This document shows, in pieces, positions 10,948 to 22,532 of a DNA stretch of 64,000 nt. The notes beneath the pieces are model-generated. The model saw only the letters and a program-made list of their open reading frames with translations, was not told the DNA's origin and did not search any database. The position numbers and the translations under genes were made by a program. Numbering within the stretch: position 1 is the stretch's first letter; the number at the start of each line of letters is the position of its first letter. Source of the DNA: Alnus glutinosa (lineage: Eukaryota > Streptophyta > Magnoliopsida > Fagales > Betulaceae); the NCBI RefSeq assembly GCF_958979055.1, contig NC_084895.1, positions 19,266,501 to 19,330,500 on the forward strand, read 5' to 3'.

Positions 10948-11934
10948 AAATTGATCCCGCTGACATTGTGTAATTGTTGAGTTGTATGATAGCGGATACT
11001 ATAGCATCAAGTATTGCTACATTTTTTGTTTTTATTTTTAAGGTTGAACTTGGAGAGGCTTTTCATGACATGTCTCAAACGATATCCTAAAAAACAAAAA
11101 AAGGAGAAAGAAAAAGAAAAAGAAAAAGAAAGAGACTTTTTAAAGTGAAATCTGCATGTGGACCTCTCCTATCATTGTCGAAGCCTTTAAACACTCACTC
11201 ACGTGGGGTTGCTAAGCCATGGATATTGACAACTTTGGCACGTAGATGCGGAAGTGGGCTAGCAAGGATCTATATTAAGTGTAATGAACTGTCCGTATTG
11301 CATGCAATAAGAGCAGCTCATATGACTGATATGAGAGGTGGGCTCCAGCCTATTCAAGTATCTGCTCTGGCTGCTCGATACCCGTCCTCTCACATTTGAA
11401 GAACTCTTACGTTCAAATGGAATAGACATATATCAAGAATACAAGTAGTTGTTTCATGGTCAAATAAGAGTGTGACATTGTCTGCATCCCATTATGAAGG
11501 AAATCGTTTGATAAGAGTGCAACTCAGTTGATGATTATTTGGTTTTGCGTTTCGACTCGGGGGCTTGTTTATATTCTTCGTGAGCTCCACTTCCTCCTAC
11601 AAAACATTGTTTATAATCTTGGTCAAGATTTTAACATTGTACACTACATGTAAAAAAAAACAAAGCCCAACAAAACTTTAGCATAGTTAAGCAAAACCAG
11701 TTCAAGAATTATTAGGCATTCATAATTAATCAGGAATTTAACTAATTAATCAGAATGTTGAACCAGATTTTTGGACGGCCAGACCGGTGACGGGACTCTT
11801 GCAAAACAAAGAAAATAGTTACCGAAAGTCCGTCGGTCCTGGGAAGACCGGAGACACTCCGATACTTAAGTCAATAAAAGTTCTGTAATAAAACCGAATA
11901 GAGAACGTGGGTGAGGAGATAATGTGTATCATCT
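10948..11934. other. Intergenic, no gene seen
   Basis: A GC-richer block at 11145-11400 is open in one + frame for 84 codons but resembles nothing I know and has no exon signals. It is left unassigned. Confidence 0.35.
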
Positions 11935-11942
11935 CTACCTAG

Positions 11943-12070
11943 GAGAAAATGATTGGTGGGGGACAGTTTGTCGTCCCCCACCCGTCATTTTTTTATTAAA
12001 ATAATGTTTTTTAATAAAAAATAACGGATAGAGGACGGTAAACCGTCCCGTCCCCTGTAAATCACTTCTC
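11943..12070. mobile_element. MITE, 128 bp, 8-bp target duplication (hAT-like)
   Basis: The sequence CTACCTAG flanks it on both sides (11935-11942 and 12071-12078). The ends GAGAAAATGATTGGTGGGGG and (inverse of the right end) GAGAAGTGATTTACAGGGGA are imperfect inverted repeats. An 8-bp duplication suggests the hAT superfamily. There is no coding capacity. Confidence 0.7.
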
Positions 12071-12562
12071 CTACCTAGGGGTGTACCCCTTTTTAGTGAA
12101 GAGCTTTTTGGCTTTGGAAGTACACAGTCACACAACATATTAACATCATAACAACGATCACAAATTTTGCTTTCAGGGGACCCATGTAGAATGAATGGTG
12201 TGATGAGATGTTTAATTCTTCTCGATGGTAGTTGAATACATAGGGATGCATTAATACTTTCATGGAGTGAAGAAAACAGGAAAAAAAGTATTTTCAATAA
12301 AAAAAGTTGCAAGAAATCTATCGAGATCAGATCATTCATAATGGATGGATTAACTTTATATGTTGGGGATGGGGAAGGATCAATTAATTAATACAATTTA
12401 CTAATTGCTATTATTGTGAAAAAGATTTTTGAACCTTCGAAAGTGGAATGTGTGCTTTTTTTTTTTTGTTTTTTTTCAACATGTATGTCTCAAACTGCAT
12501 ATTAGAAGGTTTTTCTTTCAACTTCTGCAACTCAAAAAGTGATTTTTTGGATGGGGGCCTAA

Positions 12563-12877
12563 GGGTTTGTTTGGGTTTGCGATTTCAAAAAGTATGATTT
12601 AAAATAACGATTTTAAAATGTGCGATTTGAAAAAAGTGATTTTTAAAAACGCAGTTAAGCGTTTGGCAAAATCGCAGTTTAGCCTTTAAAATCAAGAATT
12701 TATCTTTAAAATTCTGCGTTTTCAGAAAAGCACTATCTTATCTGCGATTTGAAAAAACAGATTTTCTGCGTTTTCTAATCGCAATTTTTAAAAACGCAAT
12801 TCCCAAACGATCTATGTTCTGCGATTTGGTTTAAAATCGCACTTATTGTCTACGAAATCGCAATCTCAAACGCACCC
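12563..12877. mobile_element. MITE family A, copy 1 (315 bp, GCGATTT-rich)
   Basis: Ends GGGTTTGTTTGGGTTTGCG and (inverse) GGGTGCGTTTGAGATTGCG, with TAA on both sides (12560-12562 and 12878-12880). The body is full of repeated TGCGATTT, AAAACGCA and TTTTAAAA words and folds back on itself. Related copies lie at 35236-35561 (inverse), about 58550-58735, and more weakly near 56930-57010. Confidence 0.75.
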
Positions 12878-12880
12878 TAA

Positions 12881-13360
12881 GTGAAAATTGAATATTTGAT
12901 GAATTATCCCTAAAAGTAATTTTTGACCATTTATGTGACAAATTATTTTTGCCTTCTTTACTAAGTGTACCCAGCTGGGCCAGCTCGTCTATTCCAATCT
13001 TGTCCATGTGAGCACTCAATCCCATCCGTTTAAGACTTTTAAGTACACCAAAGAAAACACACGCTTTTTTTCTTTTTTTATTGAACGTCCCAGACTTTTA
13101 TATATATAAGTAATCAAAATTCATTAAAAAGAGAAAGGAAGAAATACCTAATCAGAGATAAGTTAAAGGGATAAAATGGAAGAACTTGAGATGAATAGCT
13201 AGCTTATTTGGAAATAAAAAGAGCGAAGGCTCGATGCAATGTCTTTGTTTTTTCGGTGGAAGAAAAGGAGAGTGTAGGCAGCAACCAACTTTTGAAGCTT
13301 TTATATTTTTACTAAAAAATAACCGCACCTTGTGGGCAAGGTGCTTAAAGGGGTCGGTAT
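12881..13360. other. Intergenic, no gene seen
   Basis: No supported feature is seen in this stretch. Confidence 0.35.
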
Positions 13361-13822
13361 TGTAACAGATATATTAGTAATGGGCCACCTTAGTAGTTAA
13401 TGGGCCTTGGACCTTATTAGTTAATGGTCTATTACTTAGTGGCCTATTAGTTTAGTGGCTCTTAGATGAGTATATATAAACAAGTCTAGTTAAATATTTT
13501 AGGCATGGAAATTGATATCTAATCTTTGGCTGAAAATAGAGAGGGAGTACCTCGAACCACTCATGGAGGTTTTAAGCATCCTCGAATTTGCCTAATTTCA
13601 ATATAGTATCATTTTCTTCCTTGTTCTTTCATAATTCCTCAATTTCTTTTATTTTCCATTTTTATTTCCAATTTCTTCTTACAATTCTCAATCAAAAACC
13701 CTAGAATTCCTAAACAGTAAATAAACCTGTTACTAATAGGCCACTAAGTAATAGACCATTAACTAATAAGGCCCAAGGCCCATTAACTACTAAGGTGGCC
13801 CATTACTAATATATCTGTTACA
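13361..13822. mobile_element. 462-bp element with ~90-bp near-perfect inverted repeats (TGTAACAG...CTGTTACA)
   Basis: Bases 13361-13452 recur inverted at about 13732-13822 with only one or two mismatches. The unit starts TGTAACAG and ends CTGTTACA. The centre holds a TATA-like GAGTATATATAAACAAG (near 13470) and looks like an LTR promoter region. No target duplication is seen. It could be a fold-back MITE or an LTR with a secondarily inverted end. Confidence 0.65.
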
Positions 13823-14901
13823 GAGAGACAAAGTAGGTTTTAATTTGACTGATAGTGTTGTAGGTAAAGTTGACAAATTTTGACATGAACCCAACACAAA
13901 ATTAACAAGTTATGCTTAAAGAACCTAACCTGTTTAATTAAATATGCCAAGTTAATATTAACTTATATAATCTAATATTCATGCTTTGATACAATTCAAA
14001 CCTGACACCTAGTTGTAGGCATAGGTGCCATAGCGGTTGCTGTACTAGTAATTGTAATAGGAAATCTTTCTGTTTTCTATTTTTATTTCTGGTTTTAACT
14101 CATTAAAGAAAATATCAAAAGTTCTTTATCATTCGTTTTTAAAAACTATTTTCAGATAATTATTCATGAAAACATTATGCTTTTAAATAAAAACACAACA
14201 AATCAGTGAAAATGCACTCTTTTTTCTTTTGTCAGTCGACTACAAATGCAAGAGTTTAGAGTCTGGGTTCATTTCCAAGGTTGTTTACTCTTTCAAAAAC
14301 ATAAAGGCATTAACATACATCTGCATACATAAATATTCAGCCTATAACCCTAATTATGTCTCATCTTCTAAAAGTGTCAAGAAGTTGAAGATACAGTTCA
14401 TTTTCACACAATTAATGCCCATGCCCAAAACCCTCAAATTGAAGGCCTCCATGTACACATTTAACTATTGAGCTTTTAAGGTTTTTATAAGCATATATCC
14501 ATTGATATAACCAAAAAAATAATAAGCGAAAGAGTTCAAAGAAACATATACATTTTACACATGACGGCAATAGGCATGGCCATCCATTTAATGAGGGAAG
14601 GGTGCATGTTAGCATAACCTGCATTTTTTACAGGCAGATTCAAACAGAAGAATATTTCAACAGATGGCTACAGATACACTAGCCATTTTCTACAGAATTC
14701 CACGGCTAAACATCCCAAAAATGTTAATAGAGACAGAATATCAGTTCCTACAAATAATAACATCCATAGGCACTACAAATGCAGTCTATCGCCCGAAAAA
14801 CGGAAGAGTTGTGTAACGAAACCTTTTCCTATACAATTACTAATCTTCACCTGGTAGAAGCAGGTTTTTTAAATGTCGCGGTAGTTTTACAATTCCAGAG
14901 G
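13823..14901. other. 3' flank of NUP62, no gene seen
   Basis: AT-rich DNA downstream of the NUP62 stop codon. The first few hundred bases beyond the stop presumably include its 3' UTR; no clear poly(A) signal was assigned. Confidence 0.45.
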
Positions 14902-17900
14902 TCAGGACCTCCAGAACTTTGGACCCATCAAATCACGATCTGCAGTCGAACCTTGGCTGGCAAGTTTCTGAATGCGTGAAGAAAATTCCCCTGCCTGATA
15001 ACATTGAGGGCGGTGAGTGGTCTGGCGATGAATTCAAGTCGTATAAACATAATCCATAGAGAGAGTAATGATAAATTCATGTGAAAAATGGATGTATCCA
15101 CGACATTTTATCTTTGTATTTTTTGTTCTTTATTATTATTTGTTTTTCCATTGGGCACTGAGGGAATGACAATGCCTTGGACCATTGGCATAGTAGCGTT
15201 TACAAAATGTTTGCAGTGTCTCAATTTTATGTGAAAAGTACAATTAAAGCAGGACTCCTAGCACAAGGACTTGCCAGAGTACTGCTAGAATGCCTTGGAA
15301 AGATGTATATGCTCCGTTTGTTAATGCTTTTTAGACGGTGCTTTTTGTTTTTTGTTTGAAAAAGTGTTTTGATTTGACATAAAGGTAAAAGTAATTTTGA
15401 ATGTTTTGTGTTTTAGAGTGTTTTTTAATGTTTTTGTTTTGAAAAGAGAAAACAAAAGGGAGAAGGAAAAAGTTTTATCAAACAAATGTTTTCCTTTTTA
15501 CGAGCAAACAGTAAACAAGAAGTTAAACGATGTACACTACAATATTAGTAATCTTTTTCTTTTCAGAAAAGTAGGGCAGGGTTTATTCCAAAATTGAGTT
15601 TATGAAACCATTAGTAAACCTCAATGGTCACAGTATTCCAAACAAGTACATGCAAATCACTGAATTACACAAACGCGCGCGCACACACAATAAGAGCTAA
15701 TCTACATGTCATGAAATTTTCTAACAAGCATTGAGTTCTGTCAACAACTGATCTCCCTTTTTTTATTCCTGCTAAGACTTGAATTCTAAGACCAACAAAC
15801 CCCACCTCATCCCTCACAACTTGAGCTTAAAGCTCAAAGCTGTCCACAATGAAGAAAATCTTAGCAAGTTTATTATATTTCTACACGTACTAATTACTTA
15901 TGGAACTAACAAGTGCAGCTATTGACATGACCAATAAGCTATAGCTCAAATGATGTTTCCTTTCCTTATAAGAACAAAGTGGATGTGAAGTAGTGGATTG
16001 AGTGCGAAACTTATCAACAAAAAAGAGTGCATATTCCATAGATAATGAAAAAAAGGTAATGCAAAAGAAGATACTAACCTTCTCATCAATCCACATCAAA
16101 GAACTTAGTTGATTGTTTAAAATCCTGACTACTACATCTAGTGGTGTCATCCCATCAATTGCATCAAGTTCTCCTCCCTAAAGGAAACAAGAAGGTAGGT
16201 TTCAACTGTTGGCATTTGTTGGAAAAAACCTAGTTAGGAGTGGAAACATTGAATTAGAGCATTTACCTGGTTGGCATTTAGGGTCTGAATAATTGATTTG
16301 ATCTGTTCTGTCATCTGCTCTAATTCCCTCTCTATAAATTCAGACTGCTCATACCTGTATCCAGCACCCGGGAAAAAAAAAAGAACAAAGGTGACGTCAA
16401 TATAAATCCAGAAATTTTTCCTTCAAAAAATATGTAGCTTCTGCAAAGATATAATGGCAACCTGAATCAACCCACTTTTAAACCGGGCATACAACTGAGC
16501 TATATGCGGCAGTGGTATAGCCCAGTCATGTACTTGGGTCCATCAGATCAACTCAAACCAAATCAAAGAACTGAGTACTCACATTGCATCTCTTGTGGAA
16601 GCAGCTTCATCATCAAGAAGCAATCCACGCTCATGCTTGTAAATACGCTCAGCTTCTTCTTCCATACTTTGCAAAGCCATATCAACCTTAAAAAAGACGA
16701 GAATTATATTCGTTTATAAATGTTCATGATTTTCTTATCCTTTTTGCCCCTACTAGTTAAGTGGCTTTTTTTGTATACTTTTTGTGAACATGGGGTTCCT
16801 TGCGCTTTTAATAATATCTTGATTCTTTATAAAAAATAAAATAAAAAATAAAAAATAATAAAAAGATTTATAATATATATATTCTTCAGGCCTCAAAAAA
16901 AAAATTAAACACAAACATTTATACAAGAGATTTTGTTTTTTTATTATGGCCAAAGAAAGGATTTACACATTCCTGAGAATCCCCACAATAATAACTTATG
17001 GACAATGTTCTTACTAGTACATTTTGGTAACTAGACCAACATAGGCAAAACACCTTACTAAAATACCTCTTGTTGATGAGTCTCAATTAACTCCAGTTGC
17101 TGCTCCAAGTTAGTTTGGGTCTCAACTACTTTTGCCACTTCAATCTAAATTACAGATTATTTGCAAAACAAAACGAGTAGCTGTCAATGATGTAAATTAA
17201 ACCATTTGCTATTCATAAAACACTATCACACAATGAAAATGTGAAGATAACACCACAATTTTTCCTTTTTCTTTTTGAGAGGGGGGGAAAGAGAATAATC
17301 AATCTTTTATGACATATACTATGCCTTGTGACAAGTCATTTTCTTGCCAATGTAAGGCAGCATCAGAACTCGTGTTTCAATATCAACAAGGCATATGATA
17401 CACTATCCCAGTAAACTTGTCAACCCTTTGAAATTGAGGGCAAATAACTTCCAAGAAAATCTCATAAATGGTCTTCCAACATAAAATAGAATAAATGGCT
17501 TTGTGAAGTACATATATTTCACATTAATCTACAGTATACACTATTCTTTTGATAACGGAAAATCAATTACCTCGAGCCCAAGAAGAACATCACGATTCTG
17601 CAAAATTCTCCGGTCCCACTCAGCTATCGCATTAGCCTGCTTTCGGAACTTTCCAGTACGCTCTTGTAGTTCAGCATTCCACTCCTTGATGATCTTCAAA
17701 TAAAACAAAAAATTAAAAAAAATAAAATAAAATAAAATACACCCTTACATGGAATAGGAGCGAGAACAGGAAAAAAAATTAGAAATAAGTCTACTTATCA
17801 AAAAAAAAAAAATTAGAAATAAGTCTGACGAAAATGGTGTCCTAGGTTTGCTGAAAGAGATCTCTCACCTTTCTGCTTACAAAATAAAAGTTGATTTTGA

Positions 17901-20900
17901 TAAAAGCTATGTGTAAGCCAATGTTATGGACAGAAGGAAGCAACTATTTAACCAAGTTTTAAATTCATTTGTATTACATATTAATCTTCCTTTTCCTTTT
18001 TCTTTTCCACATCTAGATTATCTCTTTAACAAACCAGTTTCCTTATTCCCTCAGTTCAAAGACAAAAAGCAACAAAGGATTAAAGGAAAAAAAAAAAAAA
18101 AAAAGTAGAAGAAAAGGTAGTTTACAGTTAAGTGTCCCACTTTTCTCTCGCAAGGTTACTGCCCACCAAGACTATATCTCTAGAAGTACCATTGTCCAAG
18201 ATTCGTCTTTTCATAGAAAGCAAAACTACTGCAACTGGTATTTCATCTAAAATATTGCAATGTATAAACGACGAGACGTGAAAACAAATTTATGAAATGA
18301 AGACATGAAATACCTCTTCAACAGTCTTCCCTGTGATCTCAGACGGTAATTTTGGTGCAGTAGATACTGTAGTGCTGATACTTGAAGTTGTACAACAGGA
18401 CAAACAGAGCAGAAGAGGATAAGCAGCAAATTCATATTTCTTGGAAAACCTTAATATATAATCAACTACCATCATCTATTCTCTCAATGGTACATAGATT
18501 TGAGAGACTTTGAAAAGAAAATATATTGCCCTCTGATATATATATATATATTTTATGAATAAGAATTTATTGAAATAAAAGGAAAAGCCCTCATACACGA
18601 AGAGTATACAAGAGATACAAACACCCTAAAGATGTCTAAAATCCAAAAAGTTAACTAGATCCAAAATATTCAAAGAGGTGAAATTAGGAACATAGATTAC
18701 AACCCAATCCAAAATCCAAAAGAGATCTCAAAAAGACAGATTTTAAACTAAGCACATTAGGCTCGCAGTGCTCAAAGATGCTCCCCATTAGGGCACTCAT
18801 AAGGGCTTCCCTAAACCAGATTAGCTTCCCTAAATTTGGATAAAACCCCCAAAATCTTATTCCAATGGCTTCCTTAGAGATTCCCTAAACTACCATCCAG
18901 CTACAGTACCACCCTCTATTTGGGGTGGCAATGTAGCTCAATCTAAATATTGTTTAATGCAAAAAAAAAAAAAAAAAAAAAATTCTCTCTCCTCTCTCTT
19001 TCTTTTAAAACAAAATAAAAAATTTACAAAAGTTCCATTTCCTTCCAACACATATCCGCCATGTTCCTACTCACCGCTGCCTGCATCGTTGTGAACGGCA
19101 CCACCATCCCCAGCTCAATCCCCACCGGCACAGCAGCAGCCGCTAGAGGACCGATAGGCGCCACATTAGAGGAGTAAACGAGGAAAAGTTGACGAAGGCT
19201 TTAGACTTGGCCTCGACAATCTCAGCCTCGGACTCTACAATGGCGGAGCCGACGGGGGCGATGCCACCCTCCTTAACCATAATGGTGGTGAGGTAGCCGT
19301 CGTGAAGGTTTCGACGTCCATGACGGCCTTCTCGGACTCCACCAACATCACCATCTTGCCCTTGGACAGCTTGTCTCCCTCCGACGTCACCCACAACGCG
19401 ATCTTCCCCTCATCATGGTCGAGCTTAGCACCGGCATGAAGATCTCTGGGATCTACACCTGGATTCGCGTTGCCCCACTGCTTTGGTGGCGCCCCAGAAC
19501 ACGGAAGCCAAGGGACTTCTCTAGGCACACAACGATTGCGGTCTTGCCAATGCCCTAAGGTTGAGTTTGACGATGTTGGAGAAAATGAAAGAATATATAT
19601 CTATATGATTTAGAGAAAGAATAAGGAAGTTGGTGTGGGGTACATTTGGATATAGAAGCAAAAAAATAGCTTGATTCCCAAAATTTATATTGAAATCTAG
19701 GGAAACCATTGTGAGTGCTCTTAAGGGTGTAGGAATAACTTTCCATATAGCCTCTTTGGGATGTCCCAACCTTTGAGTTTTCCAGCAATGGAGCGATTTT
19801 AGAATATTGCTAGGCATAGCCTACGAAACTCAGAATAAATTGAAACCAAGTGCCAAAGATCACTAGAGTACTCACAATGAATGAGGAGGTGGTTAACTGT
19901 CCCCTCATCTTTTTTGCATAGGCAACACCAGTTAACAAGGGTGAAACCTCGCCTTTTAAGATTATCAACCGTGAGGATTCTACCCAAAGCTGCCGACCAA
20001 GTAAAGAAAGCAATGAAAGGTGGTGCCTTAACCTTCCAAACACTTCTCCAAAGTAATGAACCAGGCTCTCCATACTATAAAGATTTATAATAGCCATGAT
20101 TACAAGCTAGCATCCACAACATTCTATCCGCCTCCAAAGAAATGGATTTTTGAGAAGCATAACAAATTGAGTAAAGAGATGAGAGATTCCAACTCCAAAT
20201 CCTGGATTGTCCTAGTAAAAAATCGGGTTCCAATGGATAGAAATGCCTGATGAGTCCAAGTAACCCAACACCAAGGCCTCTTTGTCCCAAGCTATCGAAT
20301 AAAGTTTTGAGAAAGAAGACTTGAGAATAGCTACTCAACACCACACATCATGCCAAAAGCGGATACTGGATCCATCCCCAACCTTGAAGGAAACAAGGTT
20401 GGAGAAATACCCCCAGCCATTCCTAACATTCTTCCAAAGGCACACTCCATAGGGCCCACGAACTTCCTATGAACTCCAACCCCTTCTCTATACCCCATAC
20501 TTCTTATTATATCAGATATATCTTTATCTTCTGATAAAGATAAATCTGTCCAGATTTAAAAGAATTTGTTTTATCCTATTATCTAGGCTAGAAGTTGTAT
20601 AGCTTATCCTTTTATCTAGACCAGAAGTTGTATAGCATTAGGTTTATAATTCTCTGCTATTGATAAGCTTAAGTGATAAAGCTTAATCTCAAATATTGAA
20701 CAGTCCTACAAAAGGACTAACACCATTGTTATTATATAAAGAACTCACTGCCCTACGGTTGAAGTAGGCAGTCAATCAAAACTACTCTAAATTCTATACT
20801 TCTCAACAATCACCTGTTTGCATAACGAATTCTCCTCTTACACAGATCTCCAAAGCCATTTCCCCAGCAGAGCTTTATTGAACAACATGAGATTCTTAAC

Positions 20901-22474
20901 TCTCAACCCTCCTCTAGCAACCAAAGAGCATATAGTCTTCCAGTTCACCATGTGAACTTATGCTCACCTCCTGGTCCATCCCAAAGAAAATCTATTCGGA
21001 GACGCTCCAATCTCCTAGCTATACCAGCTAGTAAAGGAAAAAAGGACGAGTACGTTGGTAGACTGGATAACATTGTCTTGATAGTTAGGCATCCACCCTG
21101 GGACAAATAGATCTTCCAACTAGCCAATCTTTTTTTTTTTTTTTTTTTCCATCTTCTCAACTACTCCCACCGAAATAGCTTTTCACTTAAAAGAAGCACC
21201 CAGAGGAAGTCCCAAATATTTCAAGGGAAGAGAAGAGATAATACAATTAAGAATGTTAGCCAGTTCTTCTTGATGCGGAACCTCCCCTACTACGACTAAT
21301 TCAGATTTTCGAATATTGACCTTCAAGCCCGAAATGGCATCAAAACACATGAGTATGTGACTCAAATTATAGATTTGATTGCTATCTGCGCACATAATAA
21401 GAGTATCATATGCAAAGAGAAGATGGGATATTTCCAAGGAGGCAGTGTTTTGGGTGGCTACCTAGAATCTTGATAGATAACCCCCCAACCATAGATCTAG
21501 ATAGCATCATACTGAGAGCCTCCATGATAATCACAAAGAGGAAAGACAAGAGAGGGTCCCCTTGGCGAAGGCCCCAGGATAGTCCAAAGAAGCCATGCAG
21601 ACTACCATTAATCTAGATAGAGAAACGGGCCGTAGAGATACAAGAAGACATCCAATTCCTCCATTTAGAACAAAAGCCAAGACGGCTCATGAGGTAGTTA
21701 AGGAACCCCCAGTTGACATGGTAGTAGGCTTTTTCCAAGTCTTGCTTGCTAATAACACCAGTGATACCTGATTTCAGCCTGCTGTCCAGACACTCATTAG
21801 CTATAAATATTGAGTCTAGAATGCGTCTTCCCCGTGTGAAGGCATTCTAATTGTTCGATATGAGCGCTCCCAACATTTGCCAAAATCTTGTAAACACTCC
21901 CCACCAGGCTAATAGGTCTAAAATCCTTTACTTCCAATTGCCCAATCTTTTTGGGGATGAGAGCAATAAACGTAGTGTTGAAGCTCTTTAGAATAACTCA
22001 TGCTCATGAAAATTATGGAATACCCGCATAAGGTCATCCTTCACTATAGCCCAGCAAGACCAGAAAAAAGCAATAGTGAAGCTATCAAGGCCCAGCACTT
22101 TGTCATCATCCATACTAAGAAAAGCCTGAAGAACTTCCTCCTCTTGGAACGATCTCTCCAACCAATTTGCTTCTATAGAACCTAAACAGGGAAGCTCCAA
22201 TCCATCTATTTTGGGCCGCCAAGTAGCAATTTCAATAAAAAGATTCTTGTAATACTGGATGATAGTGTCATTGATCTCCCCCTTGGGCATAGGTAACAGT
22301 AACATCAATACAAAGACTGAAGATAAAGTTATTTCTCCTATGAGAGTTGGCAAGGCAATGAAAAAATCATTGTGATGTGATCCCCTTCTTTTAACTAGTT
22401 CGTCATAAACTGTTGCCTCCAACTAACTTCTTGCATAAGGGCAACATTCTCCAAATCTCTCTTCTTCTTCTTCT

Positions 22475-22532
<58 letters not shown>

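Noticed and set aside
11145..11399. An 84-codon + frame in a GC-richer block
   Set aside because: No homology recognised, no exon signals and no supporting context; left as intergenic.
19140..19530. A functional E2 or lipoyl-protein gene
   Set aside because: Frame changes within the lipoyl domain and a large internal deletion rule it out.
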